Positions 45,594-60,500 of a DNA stretch of 64,000 nucleotides are shown here, one piece after another. Source of the DNA: Harmothoe impar (Eukaryota > Annelida > Polychaeta > Phyllodocida > Polynoidae); assembly GCA_947462335.1 (NCBI GenBank), contig OX381704.1, positions 20,662,442-20,726,441 of the forward strand, given 5' to 3'. The notes beneath the pieces are model-generated. The model did no database searches. It was not told the DNA's origin and saw nothing but the letters and a program-made list of their open reading frames with translations. The position numbers were made by a program, and so were the translations under genes. How positions within the stretch are numbered: the stretch's first letter is position 1; each line of letters opens with the position of its first letter.

Positions 45594-48500
45594 GTAAGGG
45601 GCTGCTTTATGGGTGTTTGTCGTTGGTGCAGTAGTGACCCTGTAAGGGCCGCATAGTGCTTCAATGCAGTATGCCCTTTATTGACATGATGGAGGAATGC
45701 AGCGTAAATCACCAGGGCTGCAATGGGTACAGCTTTATGCCCCACAATACAGAGTTGATGCACTCCTGAAGGATCGCCATGATCCATGAATGCAGTCCTG
45801 GTGAGTAGACTCACCAGGTATACATTCACTCATCATGACGACAAAGGGCACAACACATTAAAGCACTATACGGCCCTTAAAGCAAGGGTAACACAAATAG
45901 CTATAGTATCAGAGACGCTTTGCCGATTAGTTGCCGGGGAGCAACATAATGTGTGTCATTGGTCAGGAACAAAAATGGTGGTCTGCCGGAAGGTGTAGAG
46001 CATCAATAATCTTCCTGGATACACCACTTGGTATATTGATCATATCTACTTGTATTTAGATATTGATCAGTTCAATTACAGTCGGGCCGCTGTGTGGTCC
46101 ATGAACTAATCCATTCAACTAAGAACCGACTTTAATTTAAAGTGATTAGGCCAAATGAAATTAAATATTGGTTTCAGGTAACACGTATTGAAGATAACAA
46201 GGGTACATGTATCTATCAAAGTAGATTTTTGAAAGCTTTTCTCACACATTACGTGAATGTTCAACGTGGAAATTACGGGCACCATTGCACTAGGCTTCTT
46301 TGGGCATTGAAAAAAGTAACAATGATCTAAAGTAAATTATCATGTTCATAAGTGCGTGGAGAAACATAGTTTGATTCTATATCTATTACACATACTAGTA
46401 TATAATTTATTATCATACTGGTGCCGCGGTCACAGGCCAGCCACCAACATAATTTACTGACTAGTACTAGTGTCAACTGGGGGAGCGGAAACAAACTCTT
46501 ATTGGGTTTTGGTAGGCTTGAAAGGGGTGCCTCCACCAACGACCGTCCATCCGTCCGTCCATGAAATCTGTCTAAAAAAGCAGGGATATGGACGGATTTC
46601 ATGGACGGATGAACAAAACCCACTTCCACCAAGGACCGTCCGTCCATTCTGTCCATCAATCCGTCCAGTTTGTGGTCAAAAACTGGACGGATTGATGGAC
46701 GGAATGGACGGACGGGAATATCAAAATATTTTGATATTTCCGTCCGTCCATTTTTCTACAGAATCCGTCCAATTTCTGGTTATGTTGGCCCATCTGTGAT
46801 GGACGGAATGGATTGATGGACGGATTGATGGACGGAATCCGTCCATCCATTCCGTCCATCAATCCGTCCAGTTTTTGACCAAAAACTGGACGGATTGATG
46901 GACGGAATAGACGGACGGACCTTGGTGGAAGTGGGTTTTGTCCGTCTGTCCATGAAAAACGTCCATTTCCCTGCTTTTATGGACGGTTTTTATGGACGGT
47001 CGGATGAACGGTCGTTGGTGGAGGCACCCCTTTAGGTTTGTATTGACCAATTCTGGGGGAAAGAGTCTGGGAGGTATTAATTACAGCGCTCTCTACTATA
47101 CAAGTACATCCATAGTACCAACAAACCGCAGAGTATTGGTACAACTTTTATATATTCTATGACGTATGCAGCGGCCACGTCGCCCCCTGGTGTGGATTCG
47201 CCGACCTATGCAGGCCCTGTCAGCCCGGACTACGTTCAGGATGACCCTAACGCCAAAGGTCCCAGTCCCACCGCGCCGCCTGTGGAGAAGATGGACCGTA
47301 TTGCTGGTTACGACAATGTCACCTTCGATGGCAGTAAGTCTTTTATTTGGGTAAACGGTACAATTATAATTACTAGTAAGCATTATACTGTTTAAAAGGG
47401 TTTGCTTACGCATAAGCCTACATAAATAGTTATCATAGCTCTGTTTATGGCAACCTTAAGATTATTGAGCTCTTTTATTTTGAATTATACTTTGATCGTA
47501 TAATCATATTCGATTGGCGTTCAAGTAATCCCAGCTTAGGTTTAAAATAGATGAGCAGTTCCTTTCTGGGCGCTATGTACTTTGAATACGTCCGATTTTG
47601 CATAAGCCTATTAAAATACTGCATCAAATCAGGAACCCTGTTCTATATAGTGCCATTCAGAGTTCCGAATATGGACAGACTTTATCATCTTTAATAATAT
47701 CTTACCATGATCTTCCAACAGCCGCCCTTCCCCCTCCGTCGTACGATGAAGCTACAAGACAACCGCCAACACCACGAAGAGACCTTAATAAGTAGGTCAT
47801 CTCACAAATTCACTAGATATGACCAACATTCCTTGCTTTTGCACCTTATAATATTTCGTGACTTTGCAGTCAAATATATATGTAATGCTCCAACAGCTAA
47901 ATGTATCCATCAGAAAAGTATCTAGAGGGAAGTTTATGTGCTATCTGACGGAGCCAAAAATAATTTTCTTATTTCAATAAACTAAGATAAATAAACTCGC
48001 CTGTCAGACAAATGACTAGTTTTAAGAAAATAATGGACAAACACTAGTATTAAGAAAACTCCCCTGGTGGATGAATGACTAGTTTGAAGAACGTAATTGT
48101 CATTTGTCCGCCAGGGGGATTTATTTATCTTAGTTTCTTGAAATAAGAAAATTATTTTTGGCTGTGAACACACACGTAGTTCATCACAGTAAGGTTATAC
48201 TTGGGACCCCAGGGAAGCTATGTGCCTCGACATACTCACATGATGCAACACGATACTTTTTCTGATCTCCGAAATACTAGAAGTCTTTGACTCTTGTTAA
48301 AGAACATTTTCTTACATTCCTTTTTGATATTGTACACCACTAGGGATGCCCTGGATTACCAGGAAACCACACCCTATACCTGGATACGGAGGTTATGGGA
48401 AAGATTATGTATAGCATGTTATACATCTAATTCCGATGTATACATGCCAATAACTTAATACATTTAAATGGAGAACTAGTTTGGGTCACTAGATTTCTTA

Positions 48501-51500
48501 ATGAAACTACAATCGAAGGCAACGTATTATTCGCCAAATAAATATTTCCAAGATATCAAAATAATAAGTAGCGAATCGCGTGGATACTATTTACGTTTCA
48601 GGGGAATGAATCTTCACTGCCGAAAATTGCTGTGATATTGACAGTTTGTGAAAATACTCAGAGAAGTATCAGAGTCAAGTTCGGCCCTTTACATGACGCT
48701 GGTAACAAAAGAAAGTTAAACTGCTAATGACTCCGGTTTGGTGCAGGGCCAACCCCAGCTAGCAAGGACACGTTGGGCCAACGTTGACAATGGTCGGCAC
48801 CGTCGCGGGCAATAGTATGACGTTGTACCAACGTTGGTCTGCCAACGTTGATACAACATTGGCAAATTTATGTTGTATCAACGTTGGTGATACTCCCAGT
48901 GATTTGCCAACATTGGTACAGCGTCAGATCATTCATGTTGTACAAACGTTGGCAAATTTATGTTGTACCAAAGTTGGTAATAATCAAAGTAATTTGCCCA
49001 TGTTTGTACAACGTCAGATAATTCATGTTGTACCAATGTTGGGCCAACATAAGCCCAAGCCTAGTACCTCCAGCCTCTACTAGAGGGCATTGAAGGTTGC
49101 ATGGAGATATTTCTGCCCAGCATACCTGCATGTTATCATTCTTCATGATTGGTCATTTATTAGGCTCCATGTGTGTAATATAGCTTTTGAAGCGATGAAT
49201 ATTCCATCTGTAATCTACATGATTCTTAATTACTGCCTTTCTTTGTTATATAACAAAATGCTGGTTATATTGCTAGAAGGACACCTTTTTGTTGGTAATG
49301 GTAGGTAAATAAGGTCTAAAGGATGCGATTACCTGGTATCACCTTTTGGCCCTTTAAGCCAAGATTAAAGTGAATGTTGAAACAGATATAGCTGTTTATA
49401 AAATGACGATTCTTAACTGCCATGTCTTTAACAGAGTTAGTATCAAATGAATACCTGATATTTGAATGAATATTTCATTGAATGTAGCCTACATGGACAT
49501 TGGGCCAATGTCGAAATAATCTGTTGAAACAATGTCATTTCTAGGCTCTAAATCCGGCTGGCCCAATGTTAGTACAACGTTGGTACAACATCAGACTCTG
49601 ATGTTGGTCCAACGTTGGCCCAATGTCATTTCTTTATGACGACATGGCGATGTTCTGATGGATGGACAAATGAACGTTGGCCCAACGCCATACATCTGAC
49701 GCCAGTCCAACATTAGCTACGGTTGCCCCAACGTTGGCCCAATGTTTCTTTGCTGGCTGGGACTGGATTTGACTCAGCTATAAACATAATCTACGCCAGA
49801 TGACCCTACACTTAACTTGAGTGATGCCTCCAGCGGGCATAAGATTGTAATGTCTTCCTGCTACATTTGATTCCCTCTGTGCTTGTCACTGGTTGAGCTA
49901 TTTATACTCAGGTGATACAGGTGATTGTTTTTGTTGTTGCCTTCCCGGAGGCAGCCTGCCACGGTAAGCAGTGCAAATATGTACTTATTTTGTACTTACC
50001 CCTGTCCAATGTCCATCCCACACATATACACTATAGACCACACATAACAATATCATAAAGCTTCATGAATGCACAGTGAAATGTAATTATTTTGTGTATA
50101 GGTGTTTAGATGTTCTAGACATAACCCCCAAATACTTTCTTAAGATGCAGACTTGCATGCACTATCAGAAGGACAGAATAGTATTCTATAGTTGATGTCC
50201 ATCTGTACCATCTATACCCATACCGGAATCCTCCCTTTGTCTCCTTATAAGGGCAGGGATTCAGCGCATGCGCCAGGAATAGACCATTGAGGGGTGCCAT
50301 GGACGGTAGACCAGGCAACCCATTGCAAATGACTCATAAAAATGTCCTGCCGTCTCCTTTCACGTACATAACGCCTCTCATCCTAGTTGTTTGCTCATAT
50401 CTGGTCATCCTCAGATATTGAAAAGGATATTGCTGAAACCCATAAACCTTTATGGTTTAGAACAGGTGCACTAATTGAAATTGAACCTTATCACATTCAG
50501 ATTATCTGACATGTAAGTGCATGTATTTGTCTATTCTCTTTGCATAATATGTTTTTCAAATAGTTAGTCCTCATTGGGGTTGTCTTCTTTACCTGTAATG
50601 TTGTTCCTGTAGTTGTAACGAGGCTATTATGTGTCACGTCTATTAGTCTAGTTAAATTCTATCGGTACAGATATTAGTCACATAATCCCAAGGTGTCAGC
50701 ATTAATCCTTTAACATCCGCAAAGTCCTTTAATACTATTGATTGGTCGGCATGATGCATGCATGCAGCTCTGGCGAGTAACTCACCAGGGCTGCATTCAC
50801 GCATGAAGACGACAGAGTTCATGTCACACTAAAGCAGTATTCGGCCTTTGAATGGTTAAAGTAACAATCATGCCATAATCAGATCAAACTCAGATGATTC
50901 CGTCCTTCTTTGTGAACAATGTTCCCACTATATCCACTTGATTCTTTGATCCTCGCTTTTCTTCAAAAAGTCTAAGTTTGTTTAGAGATGCATCATGACA
51001 AATCTGTTCATGGCATGTACTGATGAGTCAACACAGCGGGGAGAGTTAGTAAACATTTGTGGCAAGCCACATTTTTACCCTCGTTATAGGAGTTTGCAAC
51101 TTTGATATCAAACTTTTAAATATTGAAGATGAAACTCCAATATCGGACTTTCGATATTTGATATAGAATTTTTGGCATTCAATTTCCAGATTCGATACCA
51201 ATTTTAAAATCTCTGATGTTAAAACTCTGATATCAAATCTAAAAACTCAGGGGTGAAACTATCGCTTACCAGAGGCATTATTTTGCGCTCAATAGGACAG
51301 TATGACAAAATGTCAATGTGCATGTGCATAAATACGTGAGTGAAAAATATGTTTAAGAACTAAAAAAGTGTTTCTTGCAATGAGTAGTATACCAATATCG
51401 ACTGTTGCTGTAGGGTTACCAGAATTAGCGTCAGGTCTGTAAGCAGTGTTTGTTCTCCCCTCAGTGTGCCCGTGATAACAGAGGAGGAGGCCCGGGAGGC

Positions 51501-54500
51501 CATGCTCAACTTCGTGTCCGAGAACTGCTGTTATGGCAAGGGAGCAGCTCGGGAGATGCTCTTCAGGGGACTTGAGTCCAACTCTGCCTTCCATGTGAGT
51601 ACTAAACAGTTGACTCTTGTCAGAATCGAAAAGTTCAAGTTGTCTACAGGGGTAGACACTAACTTCATCCGGGCCCGTAGCTCCAAAAATCTATGGGCCC
51701 GGATTTTCAGCTGTGGGCCAGAGACCACATTTTACTTTTTCCAAAGAGAAAATCATATATATTCCTGATTTATCTATGTTAAAATGAGACTAAATTGTCT
51801 CAATTGCTCACTTTTTTCTATTTCCAACGACATATTACATGACTATACTCATCAAGTATATTTCTTCCAAATATTTAGCAAAATTTCCTGTGGGCCACCC
51901 GGGCCCATGGGAAGGTTGTTCTGAAGAAAACTGCGGGCCCGGACCCAAAATTACGGGCCAATGGCTCCCGGGCCAGCGTTAGTGTCTACCCCTGGTCTAT
52001 GTTACCTGAATACTCCCACTGTTGTGCTTATATGTAGGTAATTATTTTAGTGAATTTTTCTTTCAAACTCCTGTGTAAGGATTGCATTTTATGTGGCTCC
52101 CAAGATTGAGGCGTCAGCTGTTATTATTTAAGCGCTACATCTAGATCATAGTAGGATTTGTTATAGTGATTGGGAATAGTTCAACTGAGATCAGCTACAC
52201 TGATAAAATGAAGGGATCCAAACTTGTCAAAAGGTTGTCTTATAAGAAGAGTTTAGGGTCTTTAAAGTGACGGTCATAAAATAAACGAGTTAAAGGTTGT
52301 CTATTTGATGAACTGTCCGGTTACCATCCCACAAGACAAGACTAGGGTCATCTAACTGACAATGTTAGCCCAGGCAGTGGCCCACTCCAAGTGACAAGTC
52401 TAAGGTCGTCAAATTGACAACCCAGAATAGTTAACCCTTTATTGGCTGCAAACTGCTTTAAATGTGCTTGAATCCCTTTGTCAGCATGATGCATGAATGT
52501 AGCCCTGGTGAGTCTATTCGCCAAGCCTGCATTCATGCACCTTTGGAAATGAATCAACAGTTGGGCGAGTATACTTGCCAAGGCTGAATTCATGTATTAT
52601 GATCACATAGAGCATAGCACCTTAAAGCACTATGCACCCCTTAGAGGGTTAACCTGTGCACTATAACCTCTACTTCACTGCAGGTGGAGCTAACTGGGTT
52701 CTGCCTAGGCATAATTGTTGTCCATGTCTGTCTATATTTCTGAGGTTTATAATAGCTAATTCATACAAACATAGAGGTATGTAGGTTAGGGGAATTCCTG
52801 CCATATCCCCAAGTCTATATTGAGAGTATTTCTACCCTTTAGTTACAGACTGCTAACACATATGTGGATGTCATACCAATGGGAGTTTCCTTGCAGCTAT
52901 TGTACCATAGAAATAACCACAAAAGAGGTGTCTGTGCCCTACACATAGGGTAAGCTCACCTATTTCCGACCACCTACCATAAGTCGACCACCTACAGCAC
53001 CATACTGCCTCCATTCTATACCATATAGGGGCACAGACACTATTTCAATTAAAAGTTGAATTGTTTGTGGTCTGCATAACATCCATAATTTTCACTGACA
53101 TCAATTTATTCATATGAATACATATTGCAGAAGTGAAGGTGTATGACCTGTTTTGACTGGACACAAAATGGAAATTCACCATAAATGTTCGACTTTGGTG
53201 CCATTTAATCATACTTCTCAGTCTGTTAATGTACTTGTTGTGATTTTAAATGAATGGATACACATGTTTTGAACATAAATCACTTTTTCTTATCAAAAAA
53301 CATCCATATTCTCAAATAATACAGTTCATAAGCTGGCACCTACCAAATTCACCATGACCTGACCACAATCTCACCATAAGACGACCTCAGTCTACAAGGT
53401 GTCAGCAGTAAACCTATTACAAGAGTCATTCTATATAAGGAATGCTACCTAAATACCTACATTTCAAAAGCTCCAAAATCCAAGAAAATAATCTGTAATT
53501 GGAAAATAATGAACCTGCATGATTCTAACATTATTCTATTGAGTAATTCCAGTCCATCTATGTATGAATTAAAAATGATTCATATTGTTTTGATTGAGAT
53601 AAGAGTGGTCGACTCTAGGTTAATTTTGGTCGACATTGAGTGAAAACAGATCATATGAGATTTCCAAATTGAAGGGTAATAATCTATATATAATATTGAT
53701 TTATGAAATTTTCAGACATGATCAATTGAAACCCATGGATCCCCTCTCAATAATTAGTATAACAGGTATCATCCACCTGTGGTTTTACTTGACATAATGA
53801 AGCATCTGCTAATGGTCACGAAAAACTGTGACGGGAAGGGTCGACTTATGGTGAATCTACCCTATTTGTTTTGTCTCAATTATATCAAAACATTGATTCC
53901 TTTACCTTTTCTAGCATCCCCAATAGATAAATCTCAGGATTCTCCATGACATGAATGTGTATTCCCATAAATATGATTAAAATCAACAAAGAAATTATGC
54001 AATTCATTCCCCAACTTTATACAGAATGCATGTTATACTGATGCCACCTACAGGGAAAATCCTGAATCAGACCCTGGTTGACGAGTCAAGGACTGGCATG
54101 AGTCAGGTTTTGGGCTGGCACATACCAAGTGTATCTTCTATCTGACAACTACAGCTAGAGGACCCACTCTCTTGTCACTTAGAAGAGTCTGCAGACGAGT
54201 TTACTTTTTGAGTGTACAGTGGTTCAAAAAGGCCACCAATCTCTCGATGAAGGGTAGGTGTTCACCCAAGAAACAAGCAGGGCCGGTTCACTGCTAGAAA
54301 TAATAAAGGATCTTCTAGAACTTAGTATTCATCATCATGAATATGCCTTCAAATATTTGGATAGACATTTGAAAATGTGTCATTAATTCCGAAGGAGTTT
54401 GTCACTGGGAGTTTTGAGTCTGGGAGAGCCATACCCACTTTAATCTCCTTCAAATGCTGATTCGGCTGCTCCTTTGGCGATTGCTTCACTCTAGCACCAC

Positions 54501-57500
54501 ATCCACTTTTCTGTTTCTCCATGATTAATTCAATGGCAACCAGCCACGCCTTACTAGACTTTGCAATAATGATTTTATTCTGACAAATTTCTACTTTAGT
54601 CTAGTAGTTGAGTCCAGACTAATTCAATCTATTATGTTGTTAAGGGCTACCTAATGATATAGGGAAGATAGGATTAATGATAAGACATGAGTCTGCAGTA
54701 CTATCCCTACATTTCCTTAAACACAACCATATATATATTTACAATTATAATTAGTCTAAAGTCATTTGTAGGAAACAATGCCATATAGCACTCACCCCAG
54801 ATGCGTTCTGATTCATGATTATAAAGGAGGCTTCAGGGTCCTCAGCTTATAATCTCATCAAGGTGTCTAGACTCCTAACTCGCACACCATAACATCAATA
54901 GTGCCTCTAAACTCTTTATCTCCTGTGGAGGGATATAAATCTCCGGAAAGGAAACCTTGGTCTGTTTTTAATCCACCCTGGCGCCGTGCACTTGACCGAC
55001 GTAGGAAGGACTAAAAAAGAAAAGATGGAATTAATATCTATGTTTGGCTCTTCTTATGTTCTAAACTATAGGGAAGAGATTATAAACAAGCAGGTTAATA
55101 AAGAAAGGAGAGACCAGGCCTATATATCCATCAGATATGAGGAAATACATATTTCTGCCCCCTATCAGAGCTCTATCACCTTCTGATAAGGAAATGAACC
55201 AAGTCTGGGATGTGACATGGGGGAGGTTATGGACTAGTAAATAATTGCCACTAATTAGATACTCTGCCCTGGATTCAAGTAGACTCTTTCTCGGACAGCA
55301 CTGCATATTGTAGCAGAGAACTGCTTTTCGGGAGTGCTCATTTTTGAGTAACAGCAGCGGAGCGGGGGGGGGGGGGGGTTATAATACGCTCAAGCCAATC
55401 AAAATCTTTTAGACCCCCCCCCCCCCCCACTGCAAGAACGGTCCAAGTTTTGCAATTCCCTGACCCATCCAACAGGGTTCAAAATACTCACAGCATACCT
55501 CTTTTAACTGTAGTAATGTGCTTTCTTCCTATAAAAGGTGTGAAATCTTTTTTTGCCCCCCCCCCCCCCCAAGAATGGTCCGAAACTGGTGCCCCCCCTC
55601 AAGGGGTCAAACAACGATAACGCTACCCCTACCCTCCTTTGGTGACAAATGACCACTCCGTTATGGTAAGGGGGTAGCTCTGGGGATACTCCTCAGGTGG
55701 TCGAGTCTCACTCAGCCTTCCATATGAATTCAAATATTTACTCCATTTTGGCTAAGACATTTTTCCATCTGTCATCTGAATTCCCTCGCTGCCGTTATAA
55801 TGATATTATGCATAGATTTCTTTTACCAGTAATTACTATATTGGATTGTATTGGCAGCTCATAAGGTTGCATTTTATGTGGCTGTCCCAGATTGAAATGA
55901 CAGATGTTAGGACTCCACCCAGTATGGCTCAACAACCTTAAGGGCTTAATAGGGCTACATGTAGACATGGGGCTTCTTAGATTAAGTGGGAAGAGTTCAT
56001 CCAAGAGAAGCTGACCAAATTCGCAAAGGTAACTCGGTTCCCCCTGTATGTCTAATGACCTACAGCATCACACAAATCTTCCAAAAGATTTTTGCAAAAA
56101 TAAACTCTTTTTCGCCTATGGTGAATTGGTGTGTAGCTAGTGCGAGCTTAAACACTGTGATAGTGTTATACACAGGTCGCTAATACGACATGCCACCACA
56201 AATAAGGCTGTATTCTCAACTGAGAAGCAGGGCCAATGCGCTGTAAGAAAGTGGAAGGTTCTTCCAAATCGTTAACATTCATCATCACGAACAGGCCATC
56301 AAATATTAGAATAAAACGAAATTAGTAATTTAATCTTGAAGGGGTTGCTGGTGTTGACGGAGAGCTTTACCAACTTTAAACTCCTTCAAATGTCGATTTG
56401 GTGGATCCTTTTGTTAAGGCTCTACATTTGGAGCACTTCCAGCTCTAACGTCCATGCATGATTAATTCAATGAAACCCAGTCATGTCTTGTTAGGTTGGC
56501 AAATATTGATGTTATTCTGATATAATTCTACAGCTCTCTAATGCTTAGCCCAAAGGTCATTTATGTATTGCAATGTTAGCGACTACCCAACAAAATAAAA
56601 TACTAAATATTGATACACATGCAATACTACAACTATTACACCTTATATATGCACACACATGATACAATGTAATCTGATTTTATTTACATAAACGAAACCA
56701 TAGCAAGGTGATGTAAACTTCTAACTTATTTAAAATCGGAGTCGGAGGAAGCTTTTGGGGTCAAATATAAGATGTTTTACTAAGAGGAAACGCCTTGCTC
56801 GTACATATTGACATCAATAAAGAATCTCAAGTCCTCACTTCTTGTGTAGGGGCAGGCCTCATTACTCCATACCTTGGGGAGGAAACCTCGGTCTGCTTTT
56901 AACCCATCTCGCCTCCCCATGTCGAGTACCTGCATGGACGGGACTTGAGGAGAGGCAGGGAGGACTAAAAACCAAAGATGTGGCCAATAACCATGTCTGG
57001 GTGGTGTAAGGAGATGGCGGCGTATGTTATAAAGTAACGGTTATAAAAGAAAGCAATGCCAGATCAATTTGTAATGGGATATGTATTCGAATCTGTGATG
57101 ACATCAATACGTCTATAATTATCAGGTCAATCTAAAGCCTAAAGGCCAAATCCTACAACGCAAAGTTTGTTTATTAGGAAACCATTGCCTCTTAGCATAT
57201 AAATTGCAGGCTAACATCGGTTATGAAAGCTTGCCGAGGTGTTGTCATTTAAATAAATCAAATATCAAAACATTTAGATATGTTCTCCTGTTTCTGTATA
57301 GGATTGTGTTGCGTATTACAGTATGGCAAAGATATGGCTCATAAAGGGTGGGAGGGCCGTGAACGATGCACCCCAGATAATTCTAGACTAGATTGCAGGA
57401 AATAACTAACAGCAACCATACTGTGAAGTAAACTTCTCCCAACTAGCATATTAGAATAAGGCTAATATACCCCATTTACCGCACACGCTAGGGAGCCTTT

Positions 57501-60500
57501 AGACAACACCTTGAGACTCATTTTCCGCGCTGTGGAATTTGGCCTTAACCATAATAATGCAACCAATCAGATGCGTATCACTGATGGCAGAGTTAGGGCA
57601 CCAGCTGGTACAGAAATCAACCAATTCCGCAACCTAACGTCTGGGGTTACAGACTAATAGGACAATAATTGCCACTAATTAGATAGTCACCCACCCCACT
57701 GTAGGAGTGTCTCTCCTATGAGCTGCACAGGGAAGGTTTCCTCATTTGCTTCTGAGGTGAAGTGGTCTGTCTAGACTCTCTGGTGGCCTATCTAGGCATG
57801 AGCAAAATATCACAAAAAAATTGTTGTTTGTCACAGTTTTCTCTCATTTGAGTTTTGGTCAGGAAAGTTAGCCTCCTAGGAAACTGACTACTCCCGAGAT
57901 AAAATACATGCATATGCTTTCCTGTCCCTTTACATTTCAGAATGGTGAGGTTAGAAGTGAGGAGAGCACTGAATGCATATCGTGTAATCAACACAATGAT
58001 TTATCCTATGGGAATCTGTGCCAATGGTATGGGTGGAAAATGATTACAAAACCCATTATGATTATAGCAGGTTGACTGGCACTGAATCCGCTGAAAATAT
58101 CAGTCCTATATCACAAAGGCTTAGGGACATATGGGACGTGAGCCAGTGCATAATTGTTTATGTAGATTGCTATAGGAAATTGACAATGTTGATAAGCTTA
58201 TGGCGCCCCTAGCTCATTAAGGGTCTGGAGTGTCTTGATGTATAACCCACGCAGAATCGCCTTCTAATTGCTTTATTAATGAGACCGATTATTGAGGTGG
58301 GGAGAGAATATATTATCCCAGTATTCTACATTGTCCATAATAATAATTATGTGAAATATAATATGTACTGTATCATCTTCCTCTCTATAGTACACGTTGG
58401 AAACCTTTGGCGAGTCACGGATGACGTCGTGGCAATATGAACCCTACAGAGGTAAAGATCTACGCTTTTTTATTACTTTACTCCAGCTGTAAAGATGGCT
58501 TTGTCATAGGTTCTCACAATGTGTTCAACAACATTAAACCGGGCGTTTGGGGTGTAGGTAATATTTCCTCAACTTTGACACATGTTTGGTTTGGATTTTA
58601 TTTTCTCCATACAATAAAAATGATATGACAGTACTGTAGCTATTAACCCCAGAGACATGCATCGACAACCTTCTACAGCTGATATACACATTTAAAACGC
58701 TAACGCTGATGACATTTCTTTGAAATAATTGCTCACATCCACCTTCTTGCCTATTTGCAGGGCAGTCTCTGGACACTGCTCTAAACGGTCCTGCTCCAGG
58801 ACCGTGGCAGATCGCCGTGCCCTACCCGGAGAAGTTTAGAAGTGGCAAACATAAAATGGAAGTACCTCACACGGCCTCTGTAAAGGTAAGTTTTTGAAAA
58901 TTTTGCAAGGAACTGAGAATCGAAAACAGACCTTAGAAATTCCCTCTAGAACCAATTTTATGATAAAAACATCAGATTCTTTGGTTATTTTTCAACAAAA
59001 CTGTATTTTTTACATTATATATTACATTAGTATATTCAATAATAGGATATAGTGGATTTAGAGCTTATTTGCCATTTTCAGTTGTACACACCAACCCCGG
59101 TTGGACAAGCAGTTACCGCAAAACTACTTTGGGTATTTTAGCTCAAGATATCTCATTTTAAAGCCTGTAACATAAATTTGCAAAGCCACTTCCACCCTGG
59201 AGGCACGTTTTCCCTCACCTGGCCACATATATATATATACACACACATTATATACATATATATAAGGACTGAGAATAAAATCTCTCCAATCTGGTCTTTG
59301 TTACATGATTTGAAGTACCTCAAGTAGGACCTCTGCTCACAAGGGAATAAAACAACTACAATGTATTTACCTATAGCCTAAGTACATGTAGTTTTGTTGA
59401 AACTAATCTTCCTTATCCCTGGACATTTGATTGACCTTTTCTTCATATTTTACAGCCATGCCACACCTGTTATGGTCGCGGTAGGACGAGGTGTCACCGA
59501 TGTGTAGGGAGGGGCCAGGTAAATAAAGATCCACTATATTGTAGTTTGCTATGGACATACACAATGTTATAATCTAACCAAATAATAAAAAAAACAACTA
59601 TCAAAGCCCTAAGCAATGTTGGAAGTCCTGGCCTAGGACTAACTTAAGCAGAAGTGTCTTCAATGTGCATACAGCTATTATTCCATAGATATAGTCTTTA
59701 GGCCAAAAAAAGGTTTGTTTCAGGTCACCCGGCCGACCCTATCAAAACAGGGCCGACCCTACTTTTTTTATTCAATTTTGAAGAAACTTTTGTATTTCAA
59801 CCTTTTTTGGGTCAATTTTAGGATCTTCGGAAAGGCGACCTAGTACTTTCATGTTAAAAAGAAATAAAGTAAAAAAAAAATCCGACCTACAGACCATACA
59901 TATTCTTGCCATGTTACCTTAAACAAACCTCTTTTTTGGCCTTACCTCTATGATTATTCTTCGATACATCAATCACTGGTGATAACCAAAACCACCTTTC
60001 AGTAAATTCAAGTGATAAATAGCTGTCACCATTTACTATCTAAAATGAGGTTGAGTAAATCAGTCCGTTTCTGGCACATTAAGTCCTGGTGGTGTCTGTA
60101 TGTGACTGACCGGGATGTGGTCAGTTTGTCCAAATCTGATCTCAGGGACTATTGCGCCGTGTGGACATTTGGGATTTCCTGACCCAATCTACCCTGAGCG
60201 AGATTGTGTGGCTAGGATATAGATTGGTCCGAGCATGTAAATCGCGCACCTGTCTCGGCAGTATTGGTCTGGGTCCAGGCAGCTTGTTCATCCTGGAATT
60301 TCACCTATTTATTGGGTAATTCCCAAGTGGCCATATTGCCAATAGAAATACAGCCAAATAGGTTTCTACTGATTGCCTGTGCCCATCCTTGTGAGATCAG
60401 AATGAATTGGCGCATGTAAACATCAAGGAGGGATGTGATATTAACATTCCTGATGTAACATGGGAATTCCCAAGGCACTGATGGCACCAAGTGGCCTCAC

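Noticed and set aside
48754..49761. Satellite DNA
   Set aside because: The AACGTTGG words are confined between matching inverted ends with 2 bp flanking repeats, so a transposon explains them better.
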